Numbered from the stretch's first letter, positions 1-8,275 are shown. The stretch: DNA of 64,000 nucleotides from Serinicoccus profundi (GCF_008001015.1 NZ_CP042862.1:1426001-1490000), one strand, 5' to 3'. Numbers and translations are program-made. The notes: generated by a model not told the origin, from the sequence alone.

Positions 1-1611
1 TGGGGCTACCTGCTCGGCGACGACGGCAGCGGGTATGCCATCGGTCGCGCCGGTCTCCGCGCCGCCCTGGAGTACCGCGACGGGCGCGGCGGGTCGTGCG
101 CGCTGGAGCGGGCTGCCCGGGCCCGGTTCGGTGACCTGGCGGGACTGCCCTCGACGATCCAGTCCGCGGAGCACCCGGCGCGCCTCGTCGCCTCCTTCGC
201 GCCCGACGTCGCCGCCGCGGCGCGGGAGGGCCATGAGGTCGCCGTGCGGATCTGGCGCGCCGCGGGCGAGGCGCTGGCGCACACGGCCGTGGCCTGCCGC
301 AACCAGCTGGGGTCCGACCTGCCGATCTGTCTGGCCGGGGGGCTCACCGCTGCCGAGGCGCTCCTCAGCGAGCCCTTCGCCGAGGTCGTCGGGGAGACCG
401 TCGTGGCGCCGTCCGGCACCGCGCTCGACGGCGCCGAGCAGCTGGCCCACGAGGCCTGGGCGGGTCGGGTCGACCCGGCCCTGGCCGGGCTGGTCACCCT
501 CGCGCGACGGGAGCGCGCGACTGCCCACGCTGACGCGGGGCAGGACGCTCCGGCCGGGTCCGCGCCGACCGACTGGACGCCACCCGAGTCCGCCTCGCCC
601 GATGATGCCCCGCCCGCGATTCCTGACGCTGCGGCGAGGGAGAGCGGGTCGCCGGAGGTGATCGGCGCCCTGGCCACCGAGGGCGTGCGGGAGGACCTGC
701 TCGATCTCGACGAGCGGCATACCGAGGACGTCCTGCGGGCGCTCTGGGAGGCGGAGGCGACCGTGGCCCCGGCCCTGCTCGGCGTGGTCCCGACTGTCGC
801 GGCCGCGGTGGACGACATCGCGCAGCGACTGCGCGGCGGTGGGCGCATGTTCTACCTCGGCGCGGGCACCCCCGGCCGCCTTGCTTTCGTCGATGCCTCC
901 GAGCTGCCGCCGACCTACGGCACCCCCGCAGAGCTGGTGCGGGCGCTGCCGGCCGGTGGGGTCGAGGCGATGGTGCGCGCCCGCGAGGGTGCGGAGGACG
1001 ACGGCCCGGCAGGGGCTGGCATGGTCCGTGAGGCCGGTGTCGGCCCGCAGGACGTCGTCGTCGGCATCAGTGCCTCGGGGCGGACGCCCTACGTCCTCCA
1101 CGGGCTCCGGGCCGCGGCCGAGGTGGGCGCGCTCACGGTGGCGGTGTCCAACAACGAGGGGGCCCGCGCCTCCACCGGGGTGGACCACGCCATCGAGGTC
1201 CCGACGGGGCCGGAGGTCATCAGCGGCTCGACCCGGCTCAAGGCGGGCACGGCGCAGAAGATGCTGCTCGTAGCGCTGTCGACGGCCGTGATGGTGCGCC
1301 TGGGCAAGACCCACGGGCCGTTCATGGTCGACATGCAGGCCTCCAACGTCAAGCTGCGCGACCGTGCCGTGCGCATGGTGCAGCGGGTCTCCGGCTGCGG
1401 GGCGGCGGAGGCCACCGCCGCTCTGGAGTCGGCGGGCTGGAGCACCAAGGTCGCGGTCGTGCAGCTGCTCGGGGGTATGCCGACCGACCAGGCCCGAGAG
1501 GCGCTCGCTCGAGGTGACGGCTCCGTGCGGGATGCCCTCGCTCGAGGTGACGGCTCCGTGCGGGACGCGCCGGTCCAGGACGCGCTAGCCCAGGACGGTG
1601 GCACGCGATGA
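1..1611 (+). CDS. murQ: GlcNAc/MurNAc kinase fused to MurNAc-6-phosphate etherase (MurQ); 5' end outside window
   Basis: Cytoplasmic peptidoglycan-recycling protein joining two enzymes. The BadF/BadG-type kinase would phosphorylate GlcNAc and/or MurNAc; MurQ removes the lactyl ether of MurNAc-6-P to give GlcNAc-6-P. The frame is open from base 1, so the kinase N-terminus lies upstream. Codons 1-170 are the C-terminal part of the ATPase fold (GDDGSGYAIG at codons 6-15, LAGGL near 111). Codons 171-220 are an Ala/Pro/Glu-rich linker. Codons 221-505 are a complete MurQ with GAGTPGR, DASELPPTYG (catalytic Glu), GISASGRTP and GSTRLKAGTAQK. There is no stop or new start between the domains. The tail carries a 33-bp duplication. 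It overlaps anmK by 4 bp (ATGA). Kinase specificity (GlcNAc, MurNAc or both) cannot be read from the sequence. Confidence 0.9.
   Translation, partial: WGYLLGDDGSGYAIGRAGLRAALEYRDGRGGSCALERAARARFGDLAGLPSTIQSAEHPARLVASFAPDVAAAAREGHEVAVRIWRAAGEALAHTAVACRNQLGSDLPICLAGGLTAAEALLSEPFAEVVGETVVAPSGTALDGAEQLAHEAWAGRVDPALAGLVTLARRERATAHADAGQDAPAGSAPTDWTPPESASPDDAPPAIPDAAARESGSPEVIGALATEGVREDLLDLDERHTEDVLRALWEAEATVAPALLGVVPTVAAAVDDIAQRLRGGGRMFYLGAGTPGRLAFVDASELPPTYGTPAELVRALPAGGVEAMVRAREGAEDDGPAGAGMVREAGVGPQDVVVGISASGRTPYVLHGLRAAAEVGALTVAVSNNEGARASTGVDHAIEVPTGPEVISGSTRLKAGTAQKMLLVALSTAVMVRLGKTHGPFMVDMQASNVKLRDRAVRMVQRVSGCGAAEATAALESAGWSTKVAVVQLLGGMPTDQAREALARGDGSVRDALARGDGSVRDAPVQDALAQDGGTR
1501..1566 (+). 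repeat. 33-bp tandem duplication, two copies, in frame in the MurQ tail
   Basis: Copies at 1501-1533 and 1534-1566 differ at only two third-codon positions. Each encodes ALARGDGSVRD, so the C-terminal tail after the MurQ fold contains the 11-residue unit twice. The unit length is a multiple of three, which keeps the frame. Confidence 0.95.
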
Positions 1612-2792
1612 TCGTCGTCGGTGTCGGCTCCGGCACGAGCGTCGACGGGATCGACGTCGCCGCGCTCGACCTCGAGCTCGACCACGAGGTGGTGCGAGCC
1701 CGCCTGCTGGGCTGCGACACGATGCCCTTCGACACGACTCTGCGCGAGGAGGTCCTCGCAGCCTTCCCGCCGGGGCAGGCCGGGATGCAGGAGGTGTGCC
1801 GCCTCGACACGCGCCTGGGTCAAGCGCTGGCGGAGGCGGTGGCGACCCTCGGGGTCGAGCTCGCCGGGGGAGCGCCCGACCTGGTCTCCTCCCACGGGCA
1901 GACGTTCTTCCACGACGTCGTCGACGGCGAGGTCGCCGGGACGCTCCAGCTGGGGCAGCCGGCCTGGATCGCCGAGCGCACCGGCGCGCCCGTCGTCTCC
2001 GACCTGCGCGTCGCCGACGTCGCGGCCGGGGGTCACGGAGCCCCGTTGGCGAGCACCTGGGACGCGCTGTGGCTCGGTGGCCGGGGGCACACCTGCGCCG
2101 CGCTCAACCTCGGCGGCATCGCCAACGTCACCATCGTGCCGCCGGAGTCCTCGGTCGGCGATGGGGTGCGGGCCTTCGACACCGGGCCGGCCAACGCGCT
2201 GGTCGATGCCGTGGTGGCCCGCCAGACCGGCGGCCGCTCGACCTTCGACGCGGACGGTGCGGGCGCCGCGGCGGGCCGCGTCGACGCCGACCTGCTGCAG
2301 GTCCTCATGGCCGACGGATACTACGCGCTCACCCCGCCCAAGACGACCGGCAAGGAGCACTTCCACCTCGGCCACGTCGACGACGCGCTCATGCGCCTGG
2401 GGCGCACGGTCGAGGGCGATGATCTGCTCGCCACCCTCACCGCGCTCACCGTCCGTACCGTGGCCGACGCCCTGCGTCCGGTCGGCGCCGCGGAGGTCGT
2501 CGTGAGCGGGGGAGGAGCCCGCAACCGCACGATGATGCAGGGCCTGCGGCGCGCGCTCCCCGGCGTGGACGTCGTGACCAGCGACGCGCACGGCATACCC
2601 GTCGACGCCAAGGAGGCGTGCCTTTTCGCCCTCCTCGGCTTCCTCACCTGGCACGGGGTGCCGGGCACGGTCGCCGGGGTCACCGGGGCGCGGCACGCTT
2701 GTCTCGCCGGTCGCCTCACCCCCGGCCTCGACCCGCTGCGACTGCCCGAGCCCGCTGCGTCCCGCCCGACCCGCCTGGAGGTGGTGCGCTGA
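1608..2792 (+). CDS. anmK: Anhydro-N-acetylmuramic acid kinase
   Basis: AnmK converts 1,6-anhydro-MurNAc to MurNAc-6-P, feeding the MurQ domain just upstream. The 394-residue product has the family's ATPase motifs: GVGSGTSVDGID at residues 5-16, LVSSHGQT near 92, LNLGGIANVT near 165, FDTGPANALVD near 190 and SGGGARN near 300. Length is normal for AnmK. The start is an ATG that overlaps the preceding stop (ATGA), and its own stop overlaps the nagB start by one base (TGATG), so the three genes are almost certainly one translationally coupled operon for wall-sugar salvage. Confidence 0.95.
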   Translation: MIVVGVGSGTSVDGIDVAALDLELDHEVVRARLLGCDTMPFDTTLREEVLAAFPPGQAGMQEVCRLDTRLGQALAEAVATLGVELAGGAPDLVSSHGQTFFHDVVDGEVAGTLQLGQPAWIAERTGAPVVSDLRVADVAAGGHGAPLASTWDALWLGGRGHTCAALNLGGIANVTIVPPESSVGDGVRAFDTGPANALVDAVVARQTGGRSTFDADGAGAAAGRVDADLLQVLMADGYYALTPPKTTGKEHFHLGHVDDALMRLGRTVEGDDLLATLTALTVRTVADALRPVGAAEVVVSGGGARNRTMMQGLRRALPGVDVVTSDAHGIPVDAKEACLFALLGFLTWHGVPGTVAGVTGARHACLAGRLTPGLDPLRLPEPAASRPTRLEVVR

Positions 2793-3577
2793 TGGAGGTG
2801 GTGATCCGTCCCGACCACGCCGACCTGGGTCGGCTCGCGGGCGAGGTGGTCGCCCGGCTGGTGGGTGAGCGGCCCCGCGCCGTGCTCGGGGTCGCGACGG
2901 GTTCCAGCCCCCGCCCCGTGTATGCCGACCTCGTCGCCCGGGTGCGGGCCGGCAGCCTGGACCTGTCGGGCGTGAGCACCTTCTCCCTGGACGAGTACGT
3001 CGGGCTGCCCGAGGGTCACCCGAGCAGCTACCGAGCCGAGATCAGGCGGGAACTCACCGACCTGGCGGGCATCCCGCCCGCTCAGGTGCACTCCCCGCAC
3101 GGAGACGCCGAGGACCTGCCGGCCGCGGCGGCCGCCTACGAGTCGCTCATCGCGCAGTCCGGCGGCGTCGACGTGCAGCTGCTGGGGCTGGGCAGCGATG
3201 GGCACATCGCCTTCAACGAGCCGGGGAGCTCGCTCGCGAGCCGCACCCGCATCAAGACGCTCACCCGGCGCACCCGCGAGGACAACGCGCGCTTCTTCGA
3301 CGGCGATGCCGACGCCGTGCCGACCCACTGCCTGACGCAGGGCCTGGCGACGATCCTGCAGGCCCGGCACGTCGTGCTGCTCGCCATGGGCGAGGGCAAG
3401 GCGCGGGCGGTGGCGGAGCTCGTCGAGGGCGCGGTGTCGGCGCGGTGGCCGGCGACGGTGCTGCAGTGGCACCCGCACGTCAGCGTGCTCATCGACGAGG
3501 CCGCGGCCAGTCGGCTGGAGCTCGCGGGCTACTACCGCGAGGCCTGGGCCAACAAGCCGGACTGGCAGGGGCTGTGA
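2792..3577 (+). CDS. nagB: Glucosamine-6-phosphate deaminase
   Basis: NagB deaminates and isomerises GlcN-6-P to fructose-6-P, passing salvaged wall amino sugars to glycolysis. The 261-residue product has GVATGSSP near residue 33, STFSLDEYVGLP (acid-base Asp) near 64, GLGSDGHIAFNEPGS near 134-148 and the TVLQWHPH segment near the end. I chose the ATG at 2792 because it sits in a TGATG overlap with anmK behind a GGAGGT Shine-Dalgarno (about 2777-2782); the longer in-frame extension is not family-like. No nagA is present in the window; it may lie upstream. It ends 4 bp from the convergent atoE-like gene. Confidence 0.93.
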   Translation: MEVVIRPDHADLGRLAGEVVARLVGERPRAVLGVATGSSPRPVYADLVARVRAGSLDLSGVSTFSLDEYVGLPEGHPSSYRAEIRRELTDLAGIPPAQVHSPHGDAEDLPAAAAAYESLIAQSGGVDVQLLGLGSDGHIAFNEPGSSLASRTRIKTLTRRTREDNARFFDGDADAVPTHCLTQGLATILQARHVVLLAMGEGKARAVAELVEGAVSARWPATVLQWHPHVSVLIDEAAASRLELAGYYREAWANKPDWQGL

Positions 3578-3581
3578 CCCT

Positions 3582-4940
3582 TCAGCCGGCCCCGAGGACG
3601 AGCAGCGCGGCGGCGAAGAGCACCCCGGTGGTGATGAGGATGACCGTGGTGTAGCCGAGGATGTCGCGGATCTTCAGGCCGGCGATGGCCAGCAGGGGCA
3701 GCGCCCAGAAGGGCTGGATCATGTTGGTCCACTGGTCGCCGTAGGCGATGGCCATCACCGCCACCTCGGGGTCGACGCCCAGGCTCTGGGCTGCCTCGAG
3801 CAGCACCGGCCCCTGCACCGCGATCTGCCCGCCGCCGGAGGGCACGAAGAAGTTGACGATGCCGGCGGAGAGGAAGGCGAGGGTGCCGAAGGTCGCCGGC
3901 GTCGAGATCGAGACCATCGCCTCGGACAGCACCGTGATGAGACCGGTGCCGGCCATGATGCCCATGATCCCGGCATACAACGGGAACTGCAGGAGGATCT
4001 CGCCGACGTTGGCCGCCGCCCGCTGCGTGAGCTCGATGATCTCGAAGGGGTTGCGCACGAGCAGCAGGCACAGGGTGAGGAAGGTCCAGTTGACGATGTC
4101 GAGGGTGACCGTGCCGCCGCCGCTGAAGTGGATGACGAGGTAGGCGAGCAGCAGGAGCCCCGGGATGAGCGTCAGCACCCGGGACGCGTCGAGCCGGTCC
4201 GCGGGGGTGGTCACGTCATACCGGATCTCGTCGTCGCTCATCCGGTGCTCAGGCATCTCGAGGATCTCGCTCGTGCCGCGCGGCGCCATGAGCGCGATCG
4301 TGCCCGCGACGACGATGACGGCCAGGACGGCGGTCACCATGTTCCACGTCGAGAAGGTCGTCTCGGTGATGGGCAACGTCTGGCCGAGCTGCTCGCTCAC
4401 GAAACTGTCCGGGGTGGCGGCGACGAGCGGGGCCGAGCCGGAGTAGCCCATGTGCCAGACGACCATGCCGGTGTATCCGGCGGCGACCAGCAGCGGGAAG
4501 TGGCGCGGTTCGCCGCGGCGTCGTCCCTCGGCAGCCACCTCCTTGGCGAGCAGCGCCCCGACGACCAGGCCGAGGCCCCAGGTGAACAGTCCGGCCACGC
4601 AGGTCACGAGGGCGACGAAGACGTAGGGCATCACCCGTCCGCTCGGCACGGCGGCGAGTCGCCGGAGTCCGGCGCGCACCGGCCCGGTGTTGGCCAGGAT
4701 GTAGCCCAGCAGGAGGATCAGCGCCATCTGCGTCATGAAGGCCAGCAGCCCGGACAGGCCGTCGCCCCAGGCGCGGACGACGTCCACGGGGCCGGCGTCG
4801 GTGAGGCCGAGGGCCGCCACCATGACCACGACGGTCAGGACGATCGCGAAGACCAGGGCCGAGGGGATGAAGCGCTCGACGACGGAGTTCAGCGGGCCCA
4901 TGGCTCGCTGGACACCGGTGCGGCTGGGGGACGTGCTCAT
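3582..4940 (-). CDS. atoE: AtoE-type short-chain fatty acid transporter
   Basis: Polytopic membrane carrier of the AtoE family (TIGR00366), thought to take up short-chain fatty acids such as butyrate or acetoacetate. The 452-residue protein has about a dozen hydrophobic segments; family-like stretches are FTWGLGLVVGALLAKEVA, the GYTGMVVWHMGYSGSAPL region near residue 150-170, FFVPSGGGQIAVQGP near 365, and DQWTNMIQPFWALPLL near the C-terminus. The ATG at 4940 is followed by a short soluble N-terminus. It stands alone, convergent with nagB. A TAACCT box at 4987-4992 (minus strand) could be its -10 element with a leader of about 40 bases. The substrate is inferred from the family only. Confidence 0.88.
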   Translation of the reverse strand: MSTSPSRTGVQRAMGPLNSVVERFIPSALVFAIVLTVVVMVAALGLTDAGPVDVVRAWGDGLSGLLAFMTQMALILLLGYILANTGPVRAGLRRLAAVPSGRVMPYVFVALVTCVAGLFTWGLGLVVGALLAKEVAAEGRRRGEPRHFPLLVAAGYTGMVVWHMGYSGSAPLVAATPDSFVSEQLGQTLPITETTFSTWNMVTAVLAVIVVAGTIALMAPRGTSEILEMPEHRMSDDEIRYDVTTPADRLDASRVLTLIPGLLLLAYLVIHFSGGGTVTLDIVNWTFLTLCLLLVRNPFEIIELTQRAAANVGEILLQFPLYAGIMGIMAGTGLITVLSEAMVSISTPATFGTLAFLSAGIVNFFVPSGGGQIAVQGPVLLEAAQSLGVDPEVAVMAIAYGDQWTNMIQPFWALPLLAIAGLKIRDILGYTTVILITTGVLFAAALLVLGAG

Positions 4941-5058
4941 GGGGACGGACCTCGGATCCTGGACGGCGGCGGGGGTTCTGGCCCGAAGGTTAACGCTCGC
5001 CAGGGTCGTGGTCCGGGAGGTCGCCCGGGTGTGTGCGGGGGTCAGGCCCGAGGGAGTC

Positions 5059-5412
5059 TCAGAAGGTCAGGACGGTGCGGCCCTCGACGACGAGGTTGCG
5101 CAGGCTGGCGTGACCGCGGTTCTCGGTGAGCAGCTCGAAGCCCGCGCCGGTGACCTCGTCGGCGACCTTGTGTGCCTTGGCGCAGTAGCCGCAGGCGCCG
5201 CGCACGACCGGGCGCAGCTTCTCCAGCAGGCCGTGCAGCTGGTGGTCCCCGGCCGTCAGGGCGGCCAGGCTCTCGGTGCCCGAGCCGTCGAAGACGATGG
5301 TCACGTCGTCGCCGGCCTCCACGAACTCGCGCGCGGTGTCGAGCCCGCGGTAGACCGCTGCCATGTCCTGGGCGATGTCGGTGAGGATGACGATGGCTGC
5401 GTGATGGGTCAT
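5059..5412 (-). CDS. DsrE-family sulfur-relay-like protein
   Basis: Small soluble protein of 117 residues with the DsrE/DsrF-like fold: alternating beta/alpha pattern starting AAIVILTD, a GDDVTIVFDGSG strand-turn near residue 32, and a cysteine pair in GACGYCAKAH near residue 72 that could carry persulfide. I start it at the ATG at 5412 because GAGAGGA lies just upstream; the longer reading crosses the divergent tetR operator. The gene is divergent from tetR, and the palindrome at 5471-5484 lies between them, so it is a likely target of that repressor. The partner or substrate is unknown. Confidence 0.8.
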   Translation of the reverse strand: MTHHAAIVILTDIAQDMAAVYRGLDTAREFVEAGDDVTIVFDGSGTESLAALTAGDHQLHGLLEKLRPVVRGACGYCAKAHKVADEVTGAGFELLTENRGHASLRNLVVEGRTVLTF

Positions 5413-5470
5413 GGGATGGTCCTCTCGTCGGTGCGGCGTCGCCTGCGATTGCCGCGACGTGGGAAAGAAC

Positions 5471-5484
5471 AGACAGGTCTGTCT
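5471..5484. promoter_or_regulatory. Palindromic operator between the dsrE-like and tetR genes
   Basis: AGACAG-GT-CTGTCT is a perfect inverted repeat with 6-bp arms and a 2-bp centre. It sits between divergent genes, directly upstream of the tetR promoter (-10 TATGCT at 5507-5512). Size and position fit a TetR-family dimer site; that the adjacent regulator binds it is inference. Confidence 0.75.
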
Positions 5485-5506
5485 TTCCATTCCACGGCCC
5501 GCTCCG

Positions 5507-5512
5507 TATGCT
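5507..5512 (+). promoter_or_regulatory. -10 box TATGCT, leaderless tetR promoter
   Basis: TATGCT ends 6 bp before the GTG at 5519, placing the transcript start at or next to the start codon. This supports a leaderless message and decides the tetR start over longer readings. Confidence 0.6.
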
Positions 5513-5518
5513 GTCCGG

Positions 5519-6154
5519 GTGAGCACGTCGACGACCGCGGGACGCGTCCGGTCCACGCCCGATGAGGTGCACGAGCGGATCCTGGAGACGGCGGACCGGT
5601 TGTTCTACGCCGAGGGGGTCCACGCCGTCGGAATCGACCGGATCATCGCCGAGGCCGGTGTCGCCAAGGCCAGCCTCTACGGGCACTTCTCGACCAAGAG
5701 CGACCTCGTGGCGGCCTACCTGCGTCGACGCTCGCAGCGTTCCGGAGAGCGGCTGCGCGAGACCCTCGGGGGGCTGCCGGCCGGTGCGGCGCGGGATCGC
5801 GTGCTCGTCATCATGGAGGACCTCTGGGCCTGGCTGCACGAGGACACCTTCCGCGGCTGCCCCTTCATCAACGCGACCGCCGAGTATGCCGACCCCGACC
5901 ACCCGGTGCGGCGGGAGGTGGCCGCGCACCGGCGCGCCTTCGTGGCGCTCCTGCACGAGCAGGTGAGCGACCGGCCGGACGCCGACCTCCTCGCCGCCGC
6001 GTTGGCCCTGATCTACGACGGGACGCTGGTGGCGGCGCAGGTGGATGGCGCGGTGGCGGCGGAACGGACGTCCCGCCACCTCGTCGGCACGCTGCTGGAC
6101 CACGACGGCGCGACCCAGGACGTGCACGTGTCCAGGTCGGGGGAGAGGGCATGA
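5519..6154 (+). CDS. TetR-family transcriptional regulator
   Basis: Repressor-like protein of 211 residues. The N-terminal helix-turn-helix spans about residues 14-58 (ILETADRLFYAEGVHAVGID, then IIAEAGVAKASLYGHFSTKSDLV), followed by a helical ligand domain containing WLHEDTFRGCPFINATAEY near residue 105. The GTG at 5519 is chosen from the -10 box 6 bp upstream. It lies downstream of a palindrome shared with the divergent DsrE-like gene, so autoregulation is likely. Its stop overlaps the arr start (ATGA), putting the rifamycin-modifying enzyme in the same transcript. The ligand is not deducible. Confidence 0.9.
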   Translation: MSTSTTAGRVRSTPDEVHERILETADRLFYAEGVHAVGIDRIIAEAGVAKASLYGHFSTKSDLVAAYLRRRSQRSGERLRETLGGLPAGAARDRVLVIMEDLWAWLHEDTFRGCPFINATAEYADPDHPVRREVAAHRRAFVALLHEQVSDRPDADLLAAALALIYDGTLVAAQVDGAVAAERTSRHLVGTLLDHDGATQDVHVSRSGERA

Positions 6155-6585
6155 GCGAGCACTCCGCACCGGTGCCCTTCGAGGTCTACCAGCCCGGGGC
6201 ATACCTGCACGGCACGAAGGCAGACCTGCACCCCGGGGATCTGCTCGATGCCGGCCGCGAGTCGAACGTCGAGTTGGGGCGAGTGATGAACTACGTCTAC
6301 TTCACCGAGACCCTCGACGCGGCGACGTGGGGTGCCGAGCTGGCTGTGAGGGAGGGGCGGGGCCGGATCTACCTCGTCGAGCCGACCGGTGAGTTCGACG
6401 ATGATCCGAACGTCACCGACAAGCGCTTCCCCGGCAACCCGACCAGGTCCTACCGATCCCGCTCGCCGCTACGGGTCGTCGGCGAGGTGGCAGACTGGGC
6501 CGGGCACCCACCGGAGCAGGTGCAGGCGATGCGCGACGGGCTGGCTGAGCTGCGGCGGCGGGGGGATGCCGTCATCGAGGACTGA
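6151..6585 (+). CDS. arr: Rifamycin ADP-ribosyltransferase
   Basis: Arr enzymes transfer ADP-ribose from NAD+ to the C23 hydroxyl of rifamycins and so inactivate them. The 144-residue product is the normal length and matches the family almost end to end: GAYLHGTKADLHPGDLL near residues 16-32, SNVELGRVMNYVYFTETLDAATWGAELA split across residues 37-66, and RIYLVEPTGEF followed by DDPNVTDKRFPGNPTRSYRS near residues 75-105. It is translationally coupled to the upstream tetR gene (ATGA overlap). Chromosomal arr genes are common in soil actinobacteria; whether this one confers resistance depends on expression. Confidence 0.93.
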   Translation: MSEHSAPVPFEVYQPGAYLHGTKADLHPGDLLDAGRESNVELGRVMNYVYFTETLDAATWGAELAVREGRGRIYLVEPTGEFDDDPNVTDKRFPGNPTRSYRSRSPLRVVGEVADWAGHPPEQVQAMRDGLAELRRRGDAVIED

Positions 6586-6591
6586 CGCACC

Positions 6592-7158
6592 GTGGTTCAC
6601 CGACGAAGGGGCAGGGTGGCAGTGGTGAGACCGACGCTCTTCCTCATGGTCGGGCTCCCCGGGACCGGCAAGACGACGGCGGCCCGGGTGATCGAGCGGG
6701 AGCACGAGGCGCTGCGGCTGACGAAGGATGCCTGGATGAGGGCGCTCTATGGCGCGGGGAACCCGTCGGCGGCGTCGGACGTCATCGAGGGCCGACTGGT
6801 TGAGATCGGTCTACGCGCCCTGGAGCTCGGCATCGACGTGGTCATCGACTTCGGACTGTGGGGCCGCGACGAGCGCAGCGCCTTGCGCCAGGCCGCGGCC
6901 GATCGGGGCGCCGACGTGGTCATGGTCTATCTCGAGCTCGATCCGGTGGAGCAGCGCCGACGGATCGACCGGCGACAGGCCGACGAGCCCCACAGCAGCT
7001 GGCCGATGTCTGACGACGAACTCGCCCTCTGGGCCGCGACGATCGAGGTCCCGACACCGGGGGAGCGCGACGGGAGCGAGCCGGTCGACCCTCCGCCGGA
7101 GGACTTCCCCACCTGGGACGCCTGGCGAGAGCACCGGTGGCCCCCGGCGGTCCGCTGA
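6592..7158 (+). CDS. P-loop ATPase/kinase of the AAA_33 type
   Basis: Predicted small nucleotide-binding kinase-like protein, 188 residues from the GTG at 6592. The Walker A motif GLPGTGKTT lies near residues 21-29, followed by LTKDAWMRALYG, a Walker-B-like DVVIDFGLWGRDER near residue 83, and a lid with Arg residues (QRRRIDRRQ). This layout is seen in AAA_33 proteins, including antibiotic phosphotransferase-like and RNA/small-molecule kinases; the substrate is unknown. In-frame GTG codons at 6616, 6622 and 6625 are alternative starts, since the first 11 residues are basic and not fold-like. It follows arr by 6 bp and may share its transcript. Confidence 0.8.
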   Translation: MVHRRRGRVAVVRPTLFLMVGLPGTGKTTAARVIEREHEALRLTKDAWMRALYGAGNPSAASDVIEGRLVEIGLRALELGIDVVIDFGLWGRDERSALRQAAADRGADVVMVYLELDPVEQRRRIDRRQADEPHSSWPMSDDELALWAATIEVPTPGERDGSEPVDPPPEDFPTWDAWREHRWPPAVR

Positions 7159-7167
7159 GGGCTGGGA

Positions 7168-7848
7168 TCAGGTCCGACCTTCCGCACCCTGGGGGCACGG
7201 GCGAGGCGGCTCGGCCGAGAAAGTCGACGCCCTGGTGGGGAGAAGGACCCGGAGCAGTCCGATGAGGCCCCCCGCGAGCAGGATCCCACCAGCGACCGCA
7301 CTGGACGCACGATCGGGCCAGGGGAGGATCTGCGGCTGGGTGAACATCCCCACGACGACGGGCTCCGCGAGGGCTGCCACCGGGACGACCAGCCGAGCCA
7401 GCACACCGAGGAGGCCTGGGCGCCGGGCGGCAGCGCCGATGAGGCCGAGCGGCCCTCCGGTGATGGCCGCCGCGAGGAACCACGAGGAGTTGCTGGCCCA
7501 CACCTCGGGCGGGAAGACCCCGAGGAGACGGCCGAGCCCATAGTGGACCAGCAGCGCGAGAGTCCCGGCCATGAGACCCGCGAGGACGGCCTGGGGCACG
7601 CGCCGCACCAGCCATCCGGCCACGATGCCCAGCCCCGCCCACGCCGTGCCGCTGTTGACCACCTTGCTGACCGTGAGACGGGTGGCCTGGAGGATGTCGG
7701 CCTGCCCTGAGAGCTGAGCCTCACTGGTGAGGTTGCTGATGAGCGACACCAGGGCCAGCCCCGTGGCCGCGGCGACGACCCAGAGCCAGCCCCGCCGGGT
7801 CACGCTGCCGCCGGACGCCGCAGGTCGGCCAGCCGAGATCGCCCTCAT
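7168..7848 (-). CDS. Integral membrane protein of unknown function
   Basis: A 226-residue protein with about six hydrophobic segments (for example WLWVVAAATGLALVSLI near residue 17, AWAGLGIVAGWLV, and AVAGGILLAGGLIGLLRVLL near the C-terminus). I do not recognise the family with confidence; it resembles uncharacterised actinobacterial membrane proteins. The start at 7848 is supported by a minus-strand TACTGT box 8 bp upstream, typical of a leaderless transcript, so the 29 extra residues possible upstream are excluded. It converges on the kinase-like gene, 9 bp away. Confidence 0.65.
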   Translation of the reverse strand: MRAISAGRPAASGGSVTRRGWLWVVAAATGLALVSLISNLTSEAQLSGQADILQATRLTVSKVVNSGTAWAGLGIVAGWLVRRVPQAVLAGLMAGTLALLVHYGLGRLLGVFPPEVWASNSSWFLAAAITGGPLGLIGAAARRPGLLGVLARLVVPVAALAEPVVVGMFTQPQILPWPDRASSAVAGGILLAGGLIGLLRVLLPTRASTFSAEPPRPCPQGAEGRT

Positions 7849-7856
7849 GGGTCGGA

Positions 7857-7862
7857 ACAGTA
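7857..7862 (-). promoter_or_regulatory. -10 box TACTGT for the membrane protein gene
   Basis: Read on the minus strand, TACTGT ends 8 bp before the ATG at 7848, the spacing expected for a leaderless transcript. Confidence 0.45.
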
Positions 7863-7960
7863 GTGGACGGCATACCCCCTGACGGCGAGACCCGGGATCG
7901 TGTTCTCCTGGACCTCGTGACCCCGGCTCGGCCACGAGGCTTCACACGCGTGACCGGCCG

Positions 7961-8275
7961 ATGTCACCCCGACCAGGCCACGTGAGAAGGCAAAGGCGCC
8001 GGAAGAGGTTCAACTGGCCCGTCATCAGCGGATTCTTCGTCTTCTGCGCCCTGGTGTATGCCGCGCTGCAGATGGCCATGGGCGACCCGTGGTGGAAGTC
8101 TGTCCTGTCCGCCCTGCTGTGGGCTGCGTTCTTCGTCCCGGTCATGGTGTGGTTGATGGGGCGCACGAGTGCGATGGTGCGCCAGAGCGTGCGACACGGC
8201 TCGGAACCCCACCGCTCGCGGGAGCAGCAGGATGCGGCGCATCCGGCCGCAGCAGCTTGGGTCAACGCGGAGTAA
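7961..8275 (+). CDS. Small two-helix membrane protein
   Basis: Hypothetical protein of 104 residues: a strongly basic N-terminus (RRQRRRKR), two hydrophobic segments (WPVISGFFVFCALVYAALQM near residues 19-38 and VLSALLWAAFFVPVMVWLMG near 48-67) and a charged C-terminal tail. The pattern fits a small inner-membrane hairpin with both ends in the cytoplasm. There is no clear Shine-Dalgarno before the ATG, and the family is not recognised. It is divergent from the preceding membrane protein gene. Confidence 0.5.
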   Translation: MSPRPGHVRRQRRRKRFNWPVISGFFVFCALVYAALQMAMGDPWWKSVLSALLWAAFFVPVMVWLMGRTSAMVRQSVRHGSEPHRSREQQDAAHPAAAAWVNAE

